A stretch of DNA of 16,734 nucleotides from Clostridia bacterium (GTDB lineage: Bacteria > Bacillota > Clostridia > Christensenellales > UBA1242). The stretch is taken from positions 1-16,734 of the forward strand of contig JAFZXQ010000060.1 of the NCBI GenBank assembly GCA_017616705.1, given 5' to 3'. Each line of letters starts with the position of its first letter. Positions within the stretch are counted from its first letter, which is position 1. The notes below the pieces were generated by a model. The model saw nothing but the letters and a program-made list of their open reading frames with translations. It ran no database searches and was not told the origin of the DNA. This document shows, one piece after another, positions 1-6,447 of the stretch. A program made the translations under genes and the position numbers.

Positions 1-982
1 CTAATAAATATGCCGTAATACATATCAAATCATAAGTCTGGTTTATATCATCATATTTTTTACACACAAAACCCAATTTATTAAAAAAACGCTCAACTTT
101 ACGAGGGTTTGAATCAATAAAACAATCTATTATCTGATAAAATAAAGTTGTTTCTAAAAGCTTTTCTTCAGGTAAAAATTTAAGCAAAAACATTTCAGCA
201 TATTTACTTTTAATACTTTTTCTACCCTTTATTGGCAAATCAAAGGTTAAATCAAAGAATTTTTCTAAATATTTATCCGTTTTACCATATTTATTATCAA
301 TTACATCGTTTAACATTTTTTCATTTACCGAAACAATTGTGATGATGTTTGGAACATTAAAAAGATTATGTAAACGATTTAATACAGAAAGAGAATATTC
401 TGGTTCACATCTATCAATTTCATCAACTAAAACAACTATTTTATATTTGTCTGTTATTTTTTTAAAAATCCCTTTTAATGTTTCAAGTGCATCATAATAA
501 CTTTGAATATTTTCCGTTAGTTTAATATTATTTGCTTGTGTTTTCGAACTCTTTATTGTTTTCTTAATCTTGTTTATTTTATTCTCTATTTTATCCACTA
601 TGATATTACCACTTAATAAAGACAACACTAATTTTAATCCCATTTTAAAGCCTAACAATATTTCTTTATCTATTCTTTTATTTTCAATTTTATCAATAAC
701 ATTATAAAGAATTGCAACCAGTGGTTCATCATAAAAATCGTTTTTCCAAGCGTCATATTTAACTACAAGATATTGGTCTTTTTTATCCAATTGTGCTTTA
801 ATCATGTCCACAACAAAAGATTTCCCACTTCCCCATTCCCCATTTATAGCAAAACACCAATAGCGATCTTTGGCGGCAATTTCAATTGTATTGATAACTT
901 GTTGTACAAAAGCATCTCTCCCTATATAATCATCAGGTAAATTATCATCTAATAATTTTTTTCGATTAACTTTTTCCTTCAT
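1..982 (-). CDS. KAP-family P-loop NTPase, partial (C-terminus beyond window)
   Basis: Read by hand; 327 codons are open from an ATG at 982 to the left edge. Walker A is GEWGSGKS at residues 48-55. A YDAWKND segment follows at 76-82, and Walker B is VVLVDEIDRC at about 183-192. This order, with the DxxDRC-type Walker B, is that of KAP NTPases. Members are often membrane-linked, and some act in phage exclusion or other defence modules (family knowledge). Between the two motifs lies one hydrophobic stretch at about residues 103-125, followed by a lysine-rich helix, so membrane contact is possible but not a clear multi-pass insert. The start is fixed by GGAGG six bases upstream. The gene is divergent from the superoxide reductase gene and has its own promoter under a perfect palindrome. 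Downstream partners, if any, are outside the window. I infer an ATP-driven accessory or defence role; the substrate is unknown. Confidence 0.82.
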   Translation of the reverse strand, partial: MKEKVNRKKLLDDNLPDDYIGRDAFVQQVINTIEIAAKDRYWCFAINGEWGSGKSFVVDMIKAQLDKKDQYLVVKYDAWKNDFYDEPLVAILYNVIDKIENKRIDKEILLGFKMGLKLVLSLLSGNIIVDKIENKINKIKKTIKSSKTQANNIKLTENIQSYYDALETLKGIFKKITDKYKIVVLVDEIDRCEPEYSLSVLNRLHNLFNVPNIITIVSVNEKMLNDVIDNKYGKTDKYLEKFFDLTFDLPIKGRKSIKSKYAEMFLLKFLPEEKLLETTLFYQIIDCFIDSNPRKVERFFNKLGFVCKKYDDINQTYDLICITAYLL

Positions 983-997
983 AATCATCCTCCATTA

Positions 998-1019
998 TTA
1001 TTATATCATGATATAATAA
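998..1019. promoter_or_regulatory. Perfect 22-bp palindrome over the KAP gene promoter (operator candidate)
   Basis: The left half TTATTATATCA is followed without a spacer by its exact reverse complement, centred on CATG between 1008 and 1009. It covers the -10 hexamer and most of the spacer of the KAP promoter, where a dimeric repressor would block initiation. It has no T-tract position or GC stem typical of a terminator. The operator role is inference. Confidence 0.5.
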
Positions 1020-1027
1020 AAAGCCAA
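1000..1027 (-). promoter_or_regulatory. Sigma-A-type promoter of the KAP NTPase gene
   Basis: On the minus strand TTGGCT (1027-1022), a 16-base spacer and a perfect TATAAT (1005-1000). Six bases separate the -10 from the GGAGG at 993-989, so transcription should begin at about the first base of the ribosome binding site. The -35 is only a partial match. Confidence 0.5.
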
Positions 1028-1075
1028 GTTTTATTTATAAAACCGCTATAATTATTAGGTTAATTTGGGATTATG

Positions 1076-1084
1076 TGGTAAAAT
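1076..1084 (+). promoter_or_regulatory. Extended -10 candidate for the superoxide reductase gene
   Basis: TGG followed by TAAAAT at 1079-1084 is an extended -10 element. No convincing -35 lies 17 bases upstream. The predicted start near 1091 would give a leader of about 20 bases that includes AGGAGG at 1099-1104. Overlapping TAAAAT hexamers make the exact site ambiguous. Confidence 0.35.
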
Positions 1085-1110
1085 AAAATAGACATTATAG
1101 GAGGAAGTTT

Positions 1111-1479
1111 ATGTTAATTAAAAAATGTTTAAAATGCGGTGCAACCGTTGAAGTTTATAATGATTGCAACTGTGAAGATTGTGGAATGGTTTGTTGCGGC
1201 GAAAAAATGACCGCGCTTGTTCCAAATTTAAGTGATGGTGCTGTTGAAAAACACCTTCCACTTGTTGAAAAAGACGGCGAAATCGTTAAAGTTACCGTTG
1301 CTCACCCAATGGACGAAAAACATTATATTGAAGCAATTATTCTTGATGCTGGCGTTCACCAAATTAAAAGAGCATTAAAACCTGGTGACGAACCAAAAGC
1401 AACCTTCCCTTACGTTAAAGGAAGCACGATTTATTCTCTTTGCAATAAACATGGCCTTTGGTCAATTGACGTTTTATAA
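1111..1479 (+). CDS. Desulfoferrodoxin-type superoxide reductase
   Basis: 122 residues. It reduces superoxide to hydrogen peroxide in the cytoplasm of anaerobes, with electrons normally supplied by rubredoxin or a similar donor. The catalytic iron ligands of centre II are visible: His48 in EKHLP, His65 in HPM, His71 in KHYI, and Cys111 and His114 in CNKHGLW, with the conserved Glu46-Lys47 before His48. The N-terminal centre I rubredoxin-like site is represented by Cys6, Cys9 and the Cys28-Cys29 pair. Three additional cysteines (19, 21 and 24) lie in the centre I loop, which is longer than in the classical Desulfovibrio protein. AGGAGG precedes the ATG by six bases. The gene is monocistronic and ends at a strong hairpin terminator. 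Assignment to the family is secure; the role of the extra cysteines is unknown. Confidence 0.95.
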   Translation: MLIKKCLKCGATVEVYNDCNCEDCGMVCCGEKMTALVPNLSDGAVEKHLPLVEKDGEIVKVTVAHPMDEKHYIEAIILDAGVHQIKRALKPGDEPKATFPYVKGSTIYSLCNKHGLWSIDVL

Positions 1480-1484
1480 CAAAC

Positions 1485-1515
1485 AAAAAAATACGGCGCT
1501 AAGCCGTATTTTTTT
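1485..1515. terminator. Bidirectional rho-independent terminator
   Basis: Stem ATACGGC (1491-1497) with GCCGTAT (1503-1509) and loop GCTAA, extended by an A-run on one side and a T-run on the other. It serves the superoxide reductase gene on the plus strand and the convergent small gene on the minus strand, whose stop codon (1514-1516) overlaps the hairpin. Confidence 0.9.
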
Positions 1516-1783
1516 ATTCATAACTTTCATCGTCTATTTTAACTAAAAGGCCTTCAACAACCTTTATTTCATCTTCTTGCTCGGCAAAGATTTCGGCATA
1601 TTTTTTGCCTAATTTTTGCATTGCTGAAACTGCCGCTGGGCTTTCAAGGTTGTCGCTATACTTTTTAGCATATTCAACAACTTCAGCCTCATATTCTTGG
1701 TCGGTTTGCTCCATTTTTGCTTTGAGCTCATCAAGTTTTGCAATAAGCTCTTGCTTTAACTGATCGGTTGACTTATTGCTCAT
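1514..1783 (-). CDS. Small coiled-coil protein of unknown function
   Basis: 89 residues, not recognised. The sequence is almost entirely helical and charged (many Lys, Glu, Asp and Gln; no Cys, Trp or Pro-rich turns except one central ESPAA), consistent with a coiled coil over about residues 5-45 and a second helix to the end. I chose the ATG at 1783 rather than the GTG at 1789. AAAGG lies about eight bases upstream of the ATG but only about three bases from the GTG. The start lies inside the 3' end of the upstream gene (11-base overlap), so translation is probably coupled and the two products may act together. It ends in the shared terminator. Confidence 0.75.
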   Translation of the reverse strand: MSNKSTDQLKQELIAKLDELKAKMEQTDQEYEAEVVEYAKKYSDNLESPAAVSAMQKLGKKYAEIFAEQEDEIKVVEGLLVKIDDESYE

Positions 1784-2522
1784 TAGCACTAACCTTTTGG
1801 TCTAAGATTTGGGCAACTAAATCATCAATTTCAACGAGCCTTCTTGCAAGCTCTTTTTCTTTACCAATTGAATAACGAATTCCTAAAACAAGCGCATGCA
1901 TATATTGAACTTGTTTTTCTTCAACAGCAATAATCAAAGTGTTAATTTGTTCTAAGAGATCAGTTCTAGTACACTTGCTCTTTTTAATCTTTTTAAGGCC
2001 ATGAACAAAAGAACGAAAATCTTTAGCTAAAAACAATAATCTTTCAGCAATCTCTTTGCTAAAGTCATAAAGCGGTTTTTTCTTTTCTGGCTCACGAACA
2101 ACGGCTTTTTCACCAAGAAGCGCTGACATAACGTTATTTTTAAAACTCTTAATTATCTTGCTGCAAAAATATGCATAAGGGCCAACGCCATCTTCATCAT
2201 TTGAAAAATATTTTGTTAAGAATTGGCTAAAATTAATCTTTTTATCGTCTAACAAGTTTAAAAGACAAAAGACAAATGCAATGCTCTTATGTTGCTCTTC
2301 AGGAACAATAAATTGCCCTTGTTTGCTAACGCTTATTGCATATTCCCTATCAAAATTAAAGCCAACCATACAATCGCTTATAAGATTGAAAACCTGCCTT
2401 GTTGAAGCGATACTCTTTAAAACGTCGCCAAGCCTTTTATCAACTAATATATATTTACTTGAAATCATATTATCGCAAGCATCAATAAAACTTGCAATAT
2501 CCTGAATAGTACAATTTTCCAT
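1773..2522 (-). CDS. Hypothetical protein, mostly helical
   Basis: 249 residues, no family recognised. The body is predominantly helical, with no signal peptide and no clear transmembrane segment. Residues about 145-160 form a basic linker (REPEKKKPLYDF) that separates an N-terminal half rich in Phe, Ile and Leu from a C-terminal, coiled-coil-like half with a KKIKKSK patch. The start at 2522 is supported by GAGG six bases upstream and by a good promoter directly before it. It is the first gene of a two-gene operon with the small coiled-coil gene, overlapping it by 11 bases. It is divergent from the DUF4364 gene. No catalytic motif is visible, so a structural or scaffold role is possible but unsupported. 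Confidence 0.75.
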   Translation of the reverse strand: MENCTIQDIASFIDACDNMISSKYILVDKRLGDVLKSIASTRQVFNLISDCMVGFNFDREYAISVSKQGQFIVPEEQHKSIAFVFCLLNLLDDKKINFSQFLTKYFSNDEDGVGPYAYFCSKIIKSFKNNVMSALLGEKAVVREPEKKKPLYDFSKEIAERLLFLAKDFRSFVHGLKKIKKSKCTRTDLLEQINTLIIAVEEKQVQYMHALVLGIRYSIGKEKELARRLVEIDDLVAQILDQKVSANEQ

Positions 2523-2537
2523 AATAACCTCACTTTA

Positions 2538-2566
2538 ATTTTAGCAAAATTAAAACCTATAAGCAA
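2538..2566 (-). promoter_or_regulatory. Sigma-A promoter of the 1773-2522 gene
   Basis: TTGCTT (2566-2561), a 17-base spacer and TAAAAT (2543-2538), with a TGC extension directly before the -10. Six bases then lead to GAGG, so the predicted mRNA starts at the Shine-Dalgarno sequence. Confidence 0.65.
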
Positions 2567-2634
2567 ATGTTTTTGGCAAACTTTAAAAAAATATAACAAA
2601 ATATTTCAAAAAACTACCACAAATTTTACGATTG

Positions 2635-2643
2635 TGATATACT
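2635..2643 (+). promoter_or_regulatory. Extended -10 promoter of the DUF4364 gene
   Basis: TGA-TATACT with TATACT at 2638-2643; no clear -35. Six bases separate it from GGAG at 2650-2653, so the transcript should begin at the ribosome binding site of the gene at 2662. Confidence 0.55.
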
Positions 2644-2661
2644 AACCTCGGAGTTAAAGTT

Positions 2662-3192
2662 ATGGACGTTGCAAATAATAGCAAAGTTAGTAAGTTAGTT
2701 ATCCTTTACGTTTTTGACAAAATGGAGATTCCATTAACTGAAGAAACGGTTTTGGATATGTGTTGCAGTCAAAACTCATGGGTTAGTTACATGCTCTGCA
2801 AAGAGGTTTTAGCTGACCTCGTTGAAAGCGAGTTTTTAACTATTCAAAATGGCAAAACTAACGAAAAATATTACCAAATAACAACTTCTGGAAGAATGTG
2901 TCTTAACTACTTCTTCGTTAACATTCCTTCAAGCCTTAGAGATGAAATTAGCGAATATATTAAAACTAACAGAATTAATTTTAGGCGTAAGCAAGAATAT
3001 TTTAGAGATTATAGCCGAAACGAAGATGGATCATATACCGTTTTGCTTAAAATATTAGACCCAACGGGAACAAAACTTGAATTAAAACTTAATGTTGCTA
3101 ACCGCCAAATAGCGCAAGACATTTATAAAAAATGGGAGCAAAAAGCCAGCCAGGTTTATGGCGCCCTTTATGATATCTTACTTGATGAATAA
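2662..3192 (+). CDS. DUF4364 family winged-helix protein
   Basis: 176 residues, the usual size for this Firmicutes family. Residues about 8-85 read as a winged helix-turn-helix: helices at SKLVILYVFDKM and VLDMCCSQNSWVSYM, then a wing with KYYQITTSGRMCLNYF. This resembles PadR/MarR-like folds. Residues 90-175 form an alpha/beta C-terminal domain with the typical RRKQEYFRDY and KILDPTGTKLELKLNV segments. Members are presumed DNA-binding regulators, but their targets are not known to me. GGAG lies eight bases before the ATG. The gene stands alone between a divergent gene and a shared terminator, so it gives no operon clue. Three cysteines at residues 29, 30 and 46 are a curiosity, not a known metal site. 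Confidence 0.85.
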   Translation: MDVANNSKVSKLVILYVFDKMEIPLTEETVLDMCCSQNSWVSYMLCKEVLADLVESEFLTIQNGKTNEKYYQITTSGRMCLNYFFVNIPSSLRDEISEYIKTNRINFRRKQEYFRDYSRNEDGSYTVLLKILDPTGTKLELKLNVANRQIAQDIYKKWEQKASQVYGALYDILLDE

Positions 3193-3203
3193 AATTGCAA
3201 TAA

Positions 3204-3229
3204 AAAACACGCTCAGCCGAGCGTGTTTT
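3204..3229. terminator. Bidirectional rho-independent terminator
   Basis: Stem CACGCTC (3208-3214) with GAGCGTG (3219-3225) and loop AGCC, flanked by A- and T-runs. It ends the DUF4364 transcript on the plus strand and the lipoprotein transcript on the minus strand; the lipoprotein stop codon is at 3235-3237, just inside the T-run. Confidence 0.92.
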
Positions 3230-3234
3230 ATTTT

Positions 3235-4611
3235 TTAATTAAATTTAACTGCTGCTTTAACTTCAGCAACTGCCCCATTTTCATCTCTTGGCGCAATCTT
3301 TGCTCTATAAAGGTATGTTTCGTCATCAGTAGTATTAAAGAAATAAGCATAACCATCAACAATTTCAGGAATCATATTTCCGCTAATCTCGTTGCAAGTT
3401 GTTGATGAAATTTGTTCTTGAGTTATAATCTCGCTTTCGCCTATGTTTAAAATCTTAATTCTATAAAGTGCATTTGAGAAAATGTAATAAAGATAATCGC
3501 CAGAAACGGTAACCATCTTAATTTCACTTGTTGCAGTATAAGCAAAAAGTTGTCTGTGTTTAGCGGTATTTGATTCGCTAACAACACCATCAACAAGTTC
3601 AATATAACTAACAGCGTTATCTTTGTAATAAACGAGCGCAATATTATCTCCATTTTCAACAAAAACAACGCTATCATAAGTAACATCACTAACAACGCTT
3701 GCTGAATCAAAAGTAAGCGTTTGTTCATCTTCAGTTATCTTATTTGCATAAATCTTTGAGTCATAACTATAAACAAGTTTGTCAGCCTTGATTGTTAAAA
3801 GTGAAACCGATTTACCTTCGCTAATTAAGTTTTCTCTCGTTCCATCAGGCAAAACCTTATAAACTCTAACACCCGTTCTAACTGTTCCGGTTGAAAGTGC
3901 AGAACGCGTAAAGTAAACAAACGCTTCACAAACACTGTTTCTTGCCCCAACTTGAATATCGCCATAATGCTCGCTAAATAAAACTGATTGCGCATTATCA
4001 GCAATAACTTTAATTGTTACACTTGAATCAATTTTAACGCTTGTTAACTTGGTTATGCTCTTTTCATAAACCATTAAATAAAGGTTGCCATTAAGCCTAT
4101 AATAAGCATATTCAATCGTTTCGCTAGAACTGTTTTGGCTTGTTGTAAAGAGCTTTTGAGTTGCACCTGTTACAAGGTCATATCTCATAAAGCAAGTTTG
4201 GTTATATAAAACTTCTGCCCTGCTGTTTTCACCATTATTTGGAGTAACATAATAAAGGAAGTTCCCAAAGATATTAATTGAGCCATACTTAAACCCAACT
4301 AAACTATTAACAACTAAGCTGCATTCCGTTGGCTTACCATCACTATCAACACTAACTGAACCATCATCATTTAGTTTAGCCTTATAAATTCCACCAACTG
4401 TTACAGAACCATTATTGTTAGTTCCATCATTTTCTTTTGTTCCATTAACAAAATAAACATAACCCGCATATTTAGCAATAACGCCACCATTGCTTTCAAC
4501 GCCCTCGCTTGTTGCCTTTGTTGAACTAAGCCTTGGCGCGCATCCAATAAAAGAAAGCGCTGTTAAAAAACAAATTGCAAAGCTTAATATTAATTTTCCG
4601 AATTTTTTCAT
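3235..4611 (-). CDS. Secreted lipoprotein with beta-propeller-like repeats
   Basis: 458 residues. The N-terminus is a lipoprotein signal: Lys-rich start, hydrophobic core at residues 7-20, and lipobox FIGC with the acceptor Cys24 (Phe at -3 is less common than Leu). The mature part is beta-rich and repeats a pattern in which a short YVYF, FLYYV, LYLMV, YLYYI or YAYFF strand begins a blade, often near words such as YKAKL, RYDL or RIKI. This resembles the DUF5050-type propeller proteins of Firmicutes lipoproteins. Such proteins sit on the outer face of the membrane; the ligand is not known. GAGG lies six bases before the ATG, and a good sigma-A promoter lies directly upstream. It is transcribed alone. 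A family name beyond beta-propeller-like is uncertain. Confidence 0.8.
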   Translation of the reverse strand: MKKFGKLILSFAICFLTALSFIGCAPRLSSTKATSEGVESNGGVIAKYAGYVYFVNGTKENDGTNNNGSVTVGGIYKAKLNDDGSVSVDSDGKPTECSLVVNSLVGFKYGSINIFGNFLYYVTPNNGENSRAEVLYNQTCFMRYDLVTGATQKLFTTSQNSSSETIEYAYYRLNGNLYLMVYEKSITKLTSVKIDSSVTIKVIADNAQSVLFSEHYGDIQVGARNSVCEAFVYFTRSALSTGTVRTGVRVYKVLPDGTRENLISEGKSVSLLTIKADKLVYSYDSKIYANKITEDEQTLTFDSASVVSDVTYDSVVFVENGDNIALVYYKDNAVSYIELVDGVVSESNTAKHRQLFAYTATSEIKMVTVSGDYLYYIFSNALYRIKILNIGESEIITQEQISSTTCNEISGNMIPEIVDGYAYFFNTTDDETYLYRAKIAPRDENGAVAEVKAAVKFN

Positions 4612-4640
4612 AATTGCCTCTACTTTATAAACTATATATA

Positions 4641-4669
4641 AGTTTAAAATGAAAACGAGAAATTGTCAA
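4641..4669 (-). promoter_or_regulatory. Sigma-A promoter of the lipoprotein gene
   Basis: TTGACA (4669-4664), a 17-base spacer and TAAACT (4646-4641). The start would be near 4634, giving a leader of about 23 bases with GAGG. Confidence 0.75.
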
Positions 4670-4701
4670 TCATTAAACGCCAAATTTTCTAAAAATATCG
4701 C

Positions 4702-5472
4702 TTAAATGACCTTTTTGCCGGTTGTTGCGCGCCTAAAGGTTACATAATAGCCAAATGTTGAACTTTTGCTTATAGAATACTTTTTTAACGTGCCTAATCG
4801 CTTATCAATTTTATATGGCTCAGTTGAAGTAAAACTAGGATACCCTAGCCCTATTAAACTTGGCCTATTATTTTCGTAAACTATTCCAACAACGGCATTT
4901 TTCCCATTAAGTTTAAAATAAACCCACTTTGAATTAGTAAAAAGCGATTCTAAAACTTTTTCACGCGGACAACTTGAAAATAGTTTAATCAAATTTTCTT
5001 TATGCTTATTGAAATAATTGAGTTCTGTTTTAAACATCGGCTTATCAAAAAAATCTTTTGAATAAACATTTTTCGACTTTAACGTTTTAACAAAATCAGG
5101 TTTATTATCAGCCAAATTTAGCTCGTTTTGAAAGTTAGATGGCTGATTTTGAAAAATTTTAACCTGTTTTAAAAACCGCAAAATCATATCATCACTTCCA
5201 GAAATTCCAACACATTTTTTATTTTTATATAACAAAATGCAGATTTTTTCTAGGTCAAAATTATCGCAAATTTTAATATTCTTTACTGAAAAATCTCTAT
5301 AAGTATTGTTTTCAATCATTATTTTTGCGTTAAAATCAGAGCTATTTTCAGTAAATGTTAGATTAATATTTAATCTGTTGTTAATAACCAAGATTTCAGC
5401 AATCGCCAAAACCCTACTTGTTAACTTATCACCCATTATTTCTTTAACTAACATAAATGACTTTTTATTCAT
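4702..5472 (-). CDS. Conserved-looking protein of unknown function
   Basis: 256 residues, no named family. The C-terminal third (residues 183-256) has the layout WVYFKLNGK, VVGIVYENNRPSLIGLGYPSF, then YSISKSSTFGYYVTFRRATTG. From memory, this resembles a C-terminal domain found in uncharacterised clostridial proteins: a VVG-strand, a glycine and tyrosine turn followed by Pro, then a GYY/GYW strand and an xATG ending. The N-terminal 170 residues are basic and carry no visible motif; there is no signal peptide or membrane segment. The gene follows ksgA in the same direction but is separated from it by a terminator and has its own -10. No Shine-Dalgarno sequence precedes the ATG, and TAGAAT ends six bases before it, so a leaderless mRNA is possible. 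Confidence 0.72.
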   Translation of the reverse strand: MNKKSFMLVKEIMGDKLTSRVLAIAEILVINNRLNINLTFTENSSDFNAKIMIENNTYRDFSVKNIKICDNFDLEKICILLYKNKKCVGISGSDDMILRFLKQVKIFQNQPSNFQNELNLADNKPDFVKTLKSKNVYSKDFFDKPMFKTELNYFNKHKENLIKLFSSCPREKVLESLFTNSKWVYFKLNGKNAVVGIVYENNRPSLIGLGYPSFTSTEPYKIDKRLGTLKKYSISKSSTFGYYVTFRRATTGKKVI

Positions 5473-5478
5473 AATTTA

Positions 5479-5507
5479 ATTCTATCTTAATTTAGAACAA
5501 ATAAAAA
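5479..5507 (-). promoter_or_regulatory. Promoter candidate, possibly leaderless, for the 4702-5472 gene
   Basis: TAGAAT (5484-5479) ends exactly six bases before the ATG at 5472. A weak TTTTTA -35 lies 17 bases upstream, inside the T-run of the ksgA terminator. No ribosome binding site is present between the -10 and the ATG. Confidence 0.4.
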
Positions 5508-5509
5508 AG

Positions 5510-5537
5510 AACTTCCGCCAATATTTTAGCGGAAGTT
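5510..5537 (-). terminator. Rho-independent terminator of ksgA
   Basis: A nine-pair stem AACTTCCGC / GCGGAAGTT with a 10-base loop, followed on the minus strand by C and six Ts. It lies 23 bases after the ksgA stop codon. Confidence 0.88.
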
Positions 5538-5559
5538 AAATAATTTTATCAGTTTTTAT

Positions 5560-6333
5560 TTAATTTTGTTTTAATATAAAATTATAAATATTATAAAAAT
5601 CCTCTGCGCTCAAATTCTCAGCGCGTGCGTTTTTATCAATATTAAATTTATCATAGATCTTTTCAATTAGCCCTAAATCAAGTTTTGCGCTTTTAACTAA
5701 ATTATTATATAGTGTTTTTCTTTTAAAGGTAAAGCATGAATAAACAAATTTAGCAAACTTTTTATCATAATTCTTGCCGTTAAATTCAATATTGATAACG
5801 GCGCTATCAACTTTAGGAACGGGAGTAAACATTGATCTATCAACAATTCTAGTTAGTTTAACACTCGCTTGATGCTGAATAATAACGCTCATTGCTCCAA
5901 ATTCACTATTAGAAGGCTTGCTTGCTAGCCTTTCAGCTACTTCTTTTTGAACCATAATAGTCATACTTTCTGGTTTTAAAACTAAAAACCTTTCAATTAT
6001 TGGCGACGTTAAATAATAAGGCAAATTGGCGACAACCTTGAACTTGTTTAATTTTAAACTATTAAAATCAAATGTCATAAAATCTTCAAAAATGAATTTT
6101 AGATTGTCATATTGCTTTTCTAGTTTAGACAACTCACCAATCAAATCTTTATCAATTTCAAAACTATAAACAAACTTGGCGCGTTTAGCAAGCTCGCTAG
6201 TTAAGCTCCCAAGCCCTGCCCCAATTTCAACTATTATATCATCACAACCAACATTAGCATCATTAGCAATGCCGTCAATTAAATCTTTATCTGATATAAA
6301 ATTTTGACCAAATTGTTTCTTAAAATTGTGCAA
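5560..6333 (-). CDS. ksgA: 16S rRNA (adenine1518/1519-N6,N6)-dimethyltransferase
   Basis: Dimethylates two adjacent adenines in the 3'-terminal helix of 16S rRNA using S-adenosylmethionine, a late step of small-subunit maturation. From the TTG start the protein has 257 residues. It opens with the signature KKQFGQNF (residues 5-12), has SAM motif I EIGAGLG at 36-42 and the catalytic NLPYY at 103-107, then PVPKVDSAV at 171-179 and a C-terminal helical domain ending in the LSAEDFY motif. I chose TTG at 6333 because AAAAAGGAG ends exactly seven bases upstream and homologues begin just before this signature. The in-frame GTG at 6372 has no proper ribosome binding site. It lies downstream of tatD in the same direction, the gene pairing also found in Bacillus, though rnmV is absent here. 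Confidence 0.95.
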   Translation of the reverse strand: MHNFKKQFGQNFISDKDLIDGIANDANVGCDDIIVEIGAGLGSLTSELAKRAKFVYSFEIDKDLIGELSKLEKQYDNLKFIFEDFMTFDFNSLKLNKFKVVANLPYYLTSPIIERFLVLKPESMTIMVQKEVAERLASKPSNSEFGAMSVIIQHQASVKLTRIVDRSMFTPVPKVDSAVINIEFNGKNYDKKFAKFVYSCFTFKRKTLYNNLVKSAKLDLGLIEKIYDKFNIDKNARAENLSAEDFYNIYNFILKQN

Positions 6334-6340
6334 ATCTTTA

Positions 6341-6349
6341 CTCCTTTTT
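6341..6349 (-). promoter_or_regulatory. Ribosome binding site that fixes the ksgA TTG start
   Basis: AAAAAGGAG on the minus strand, with seven bases to the TTG at 6333. The alternative GTG start at 6372 has only AGG two bases away. Confidence 0.8.
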
Positions 6350-6381
6350 GAATAAAATTTAACGTTTATCACAACCTAATA

Positions 6382-6409
6382 TTAGCCACTGGCTAACAAA
6401 TGAAATTTG
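6382..6409. repeat. Two abutting inverted repeats in the ksgA leader
   Basis: The first is TTAGCCA-C-TGGCTAA (6382-6396), a perfect 7-base dyad. The second is CAAAT-GAA-ATTTG (6397-6409). They fill the space between the tatD hairpin and the ksgA ribosome binding site. Function is unknown; an operator or an RNA structure upstream of ksgA are both possible. Confidence 0.5.
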
Positions 6410-6425
6410 CGAAAGATAACCAAAA

Positions 6426-6441
6426 GAGCCATTTTCGGCTC
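6426..6441. terminator. Hairpin after tatD (weak terminator on the minus strand)
   Basis: Stem GAGCC/GGCTC with a 6-base loop. The better T-run (seven Ts) is on the plus strand, where no gene reads into it. On the minus strand only four Ts follow, so tatD transcripts may partly read on into ksgA. Confidence 0.55.
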
Positions 6442-6447
6442 GTTTTT

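Noticed and set aside
2281..2505. Open frame on the plus strand inside the 1773-2522 gene
   Set aside because: Antisense to a gene with a promoter and ribosome binding site; no SD and unnatural composition.
3447..3728. Second minus-strand frame inside the lipoprotein gene
   Set aside because: Out-of-frame reading of the lipoprotein coding sequence, Leu/Ile rich, no ribosome binding site.
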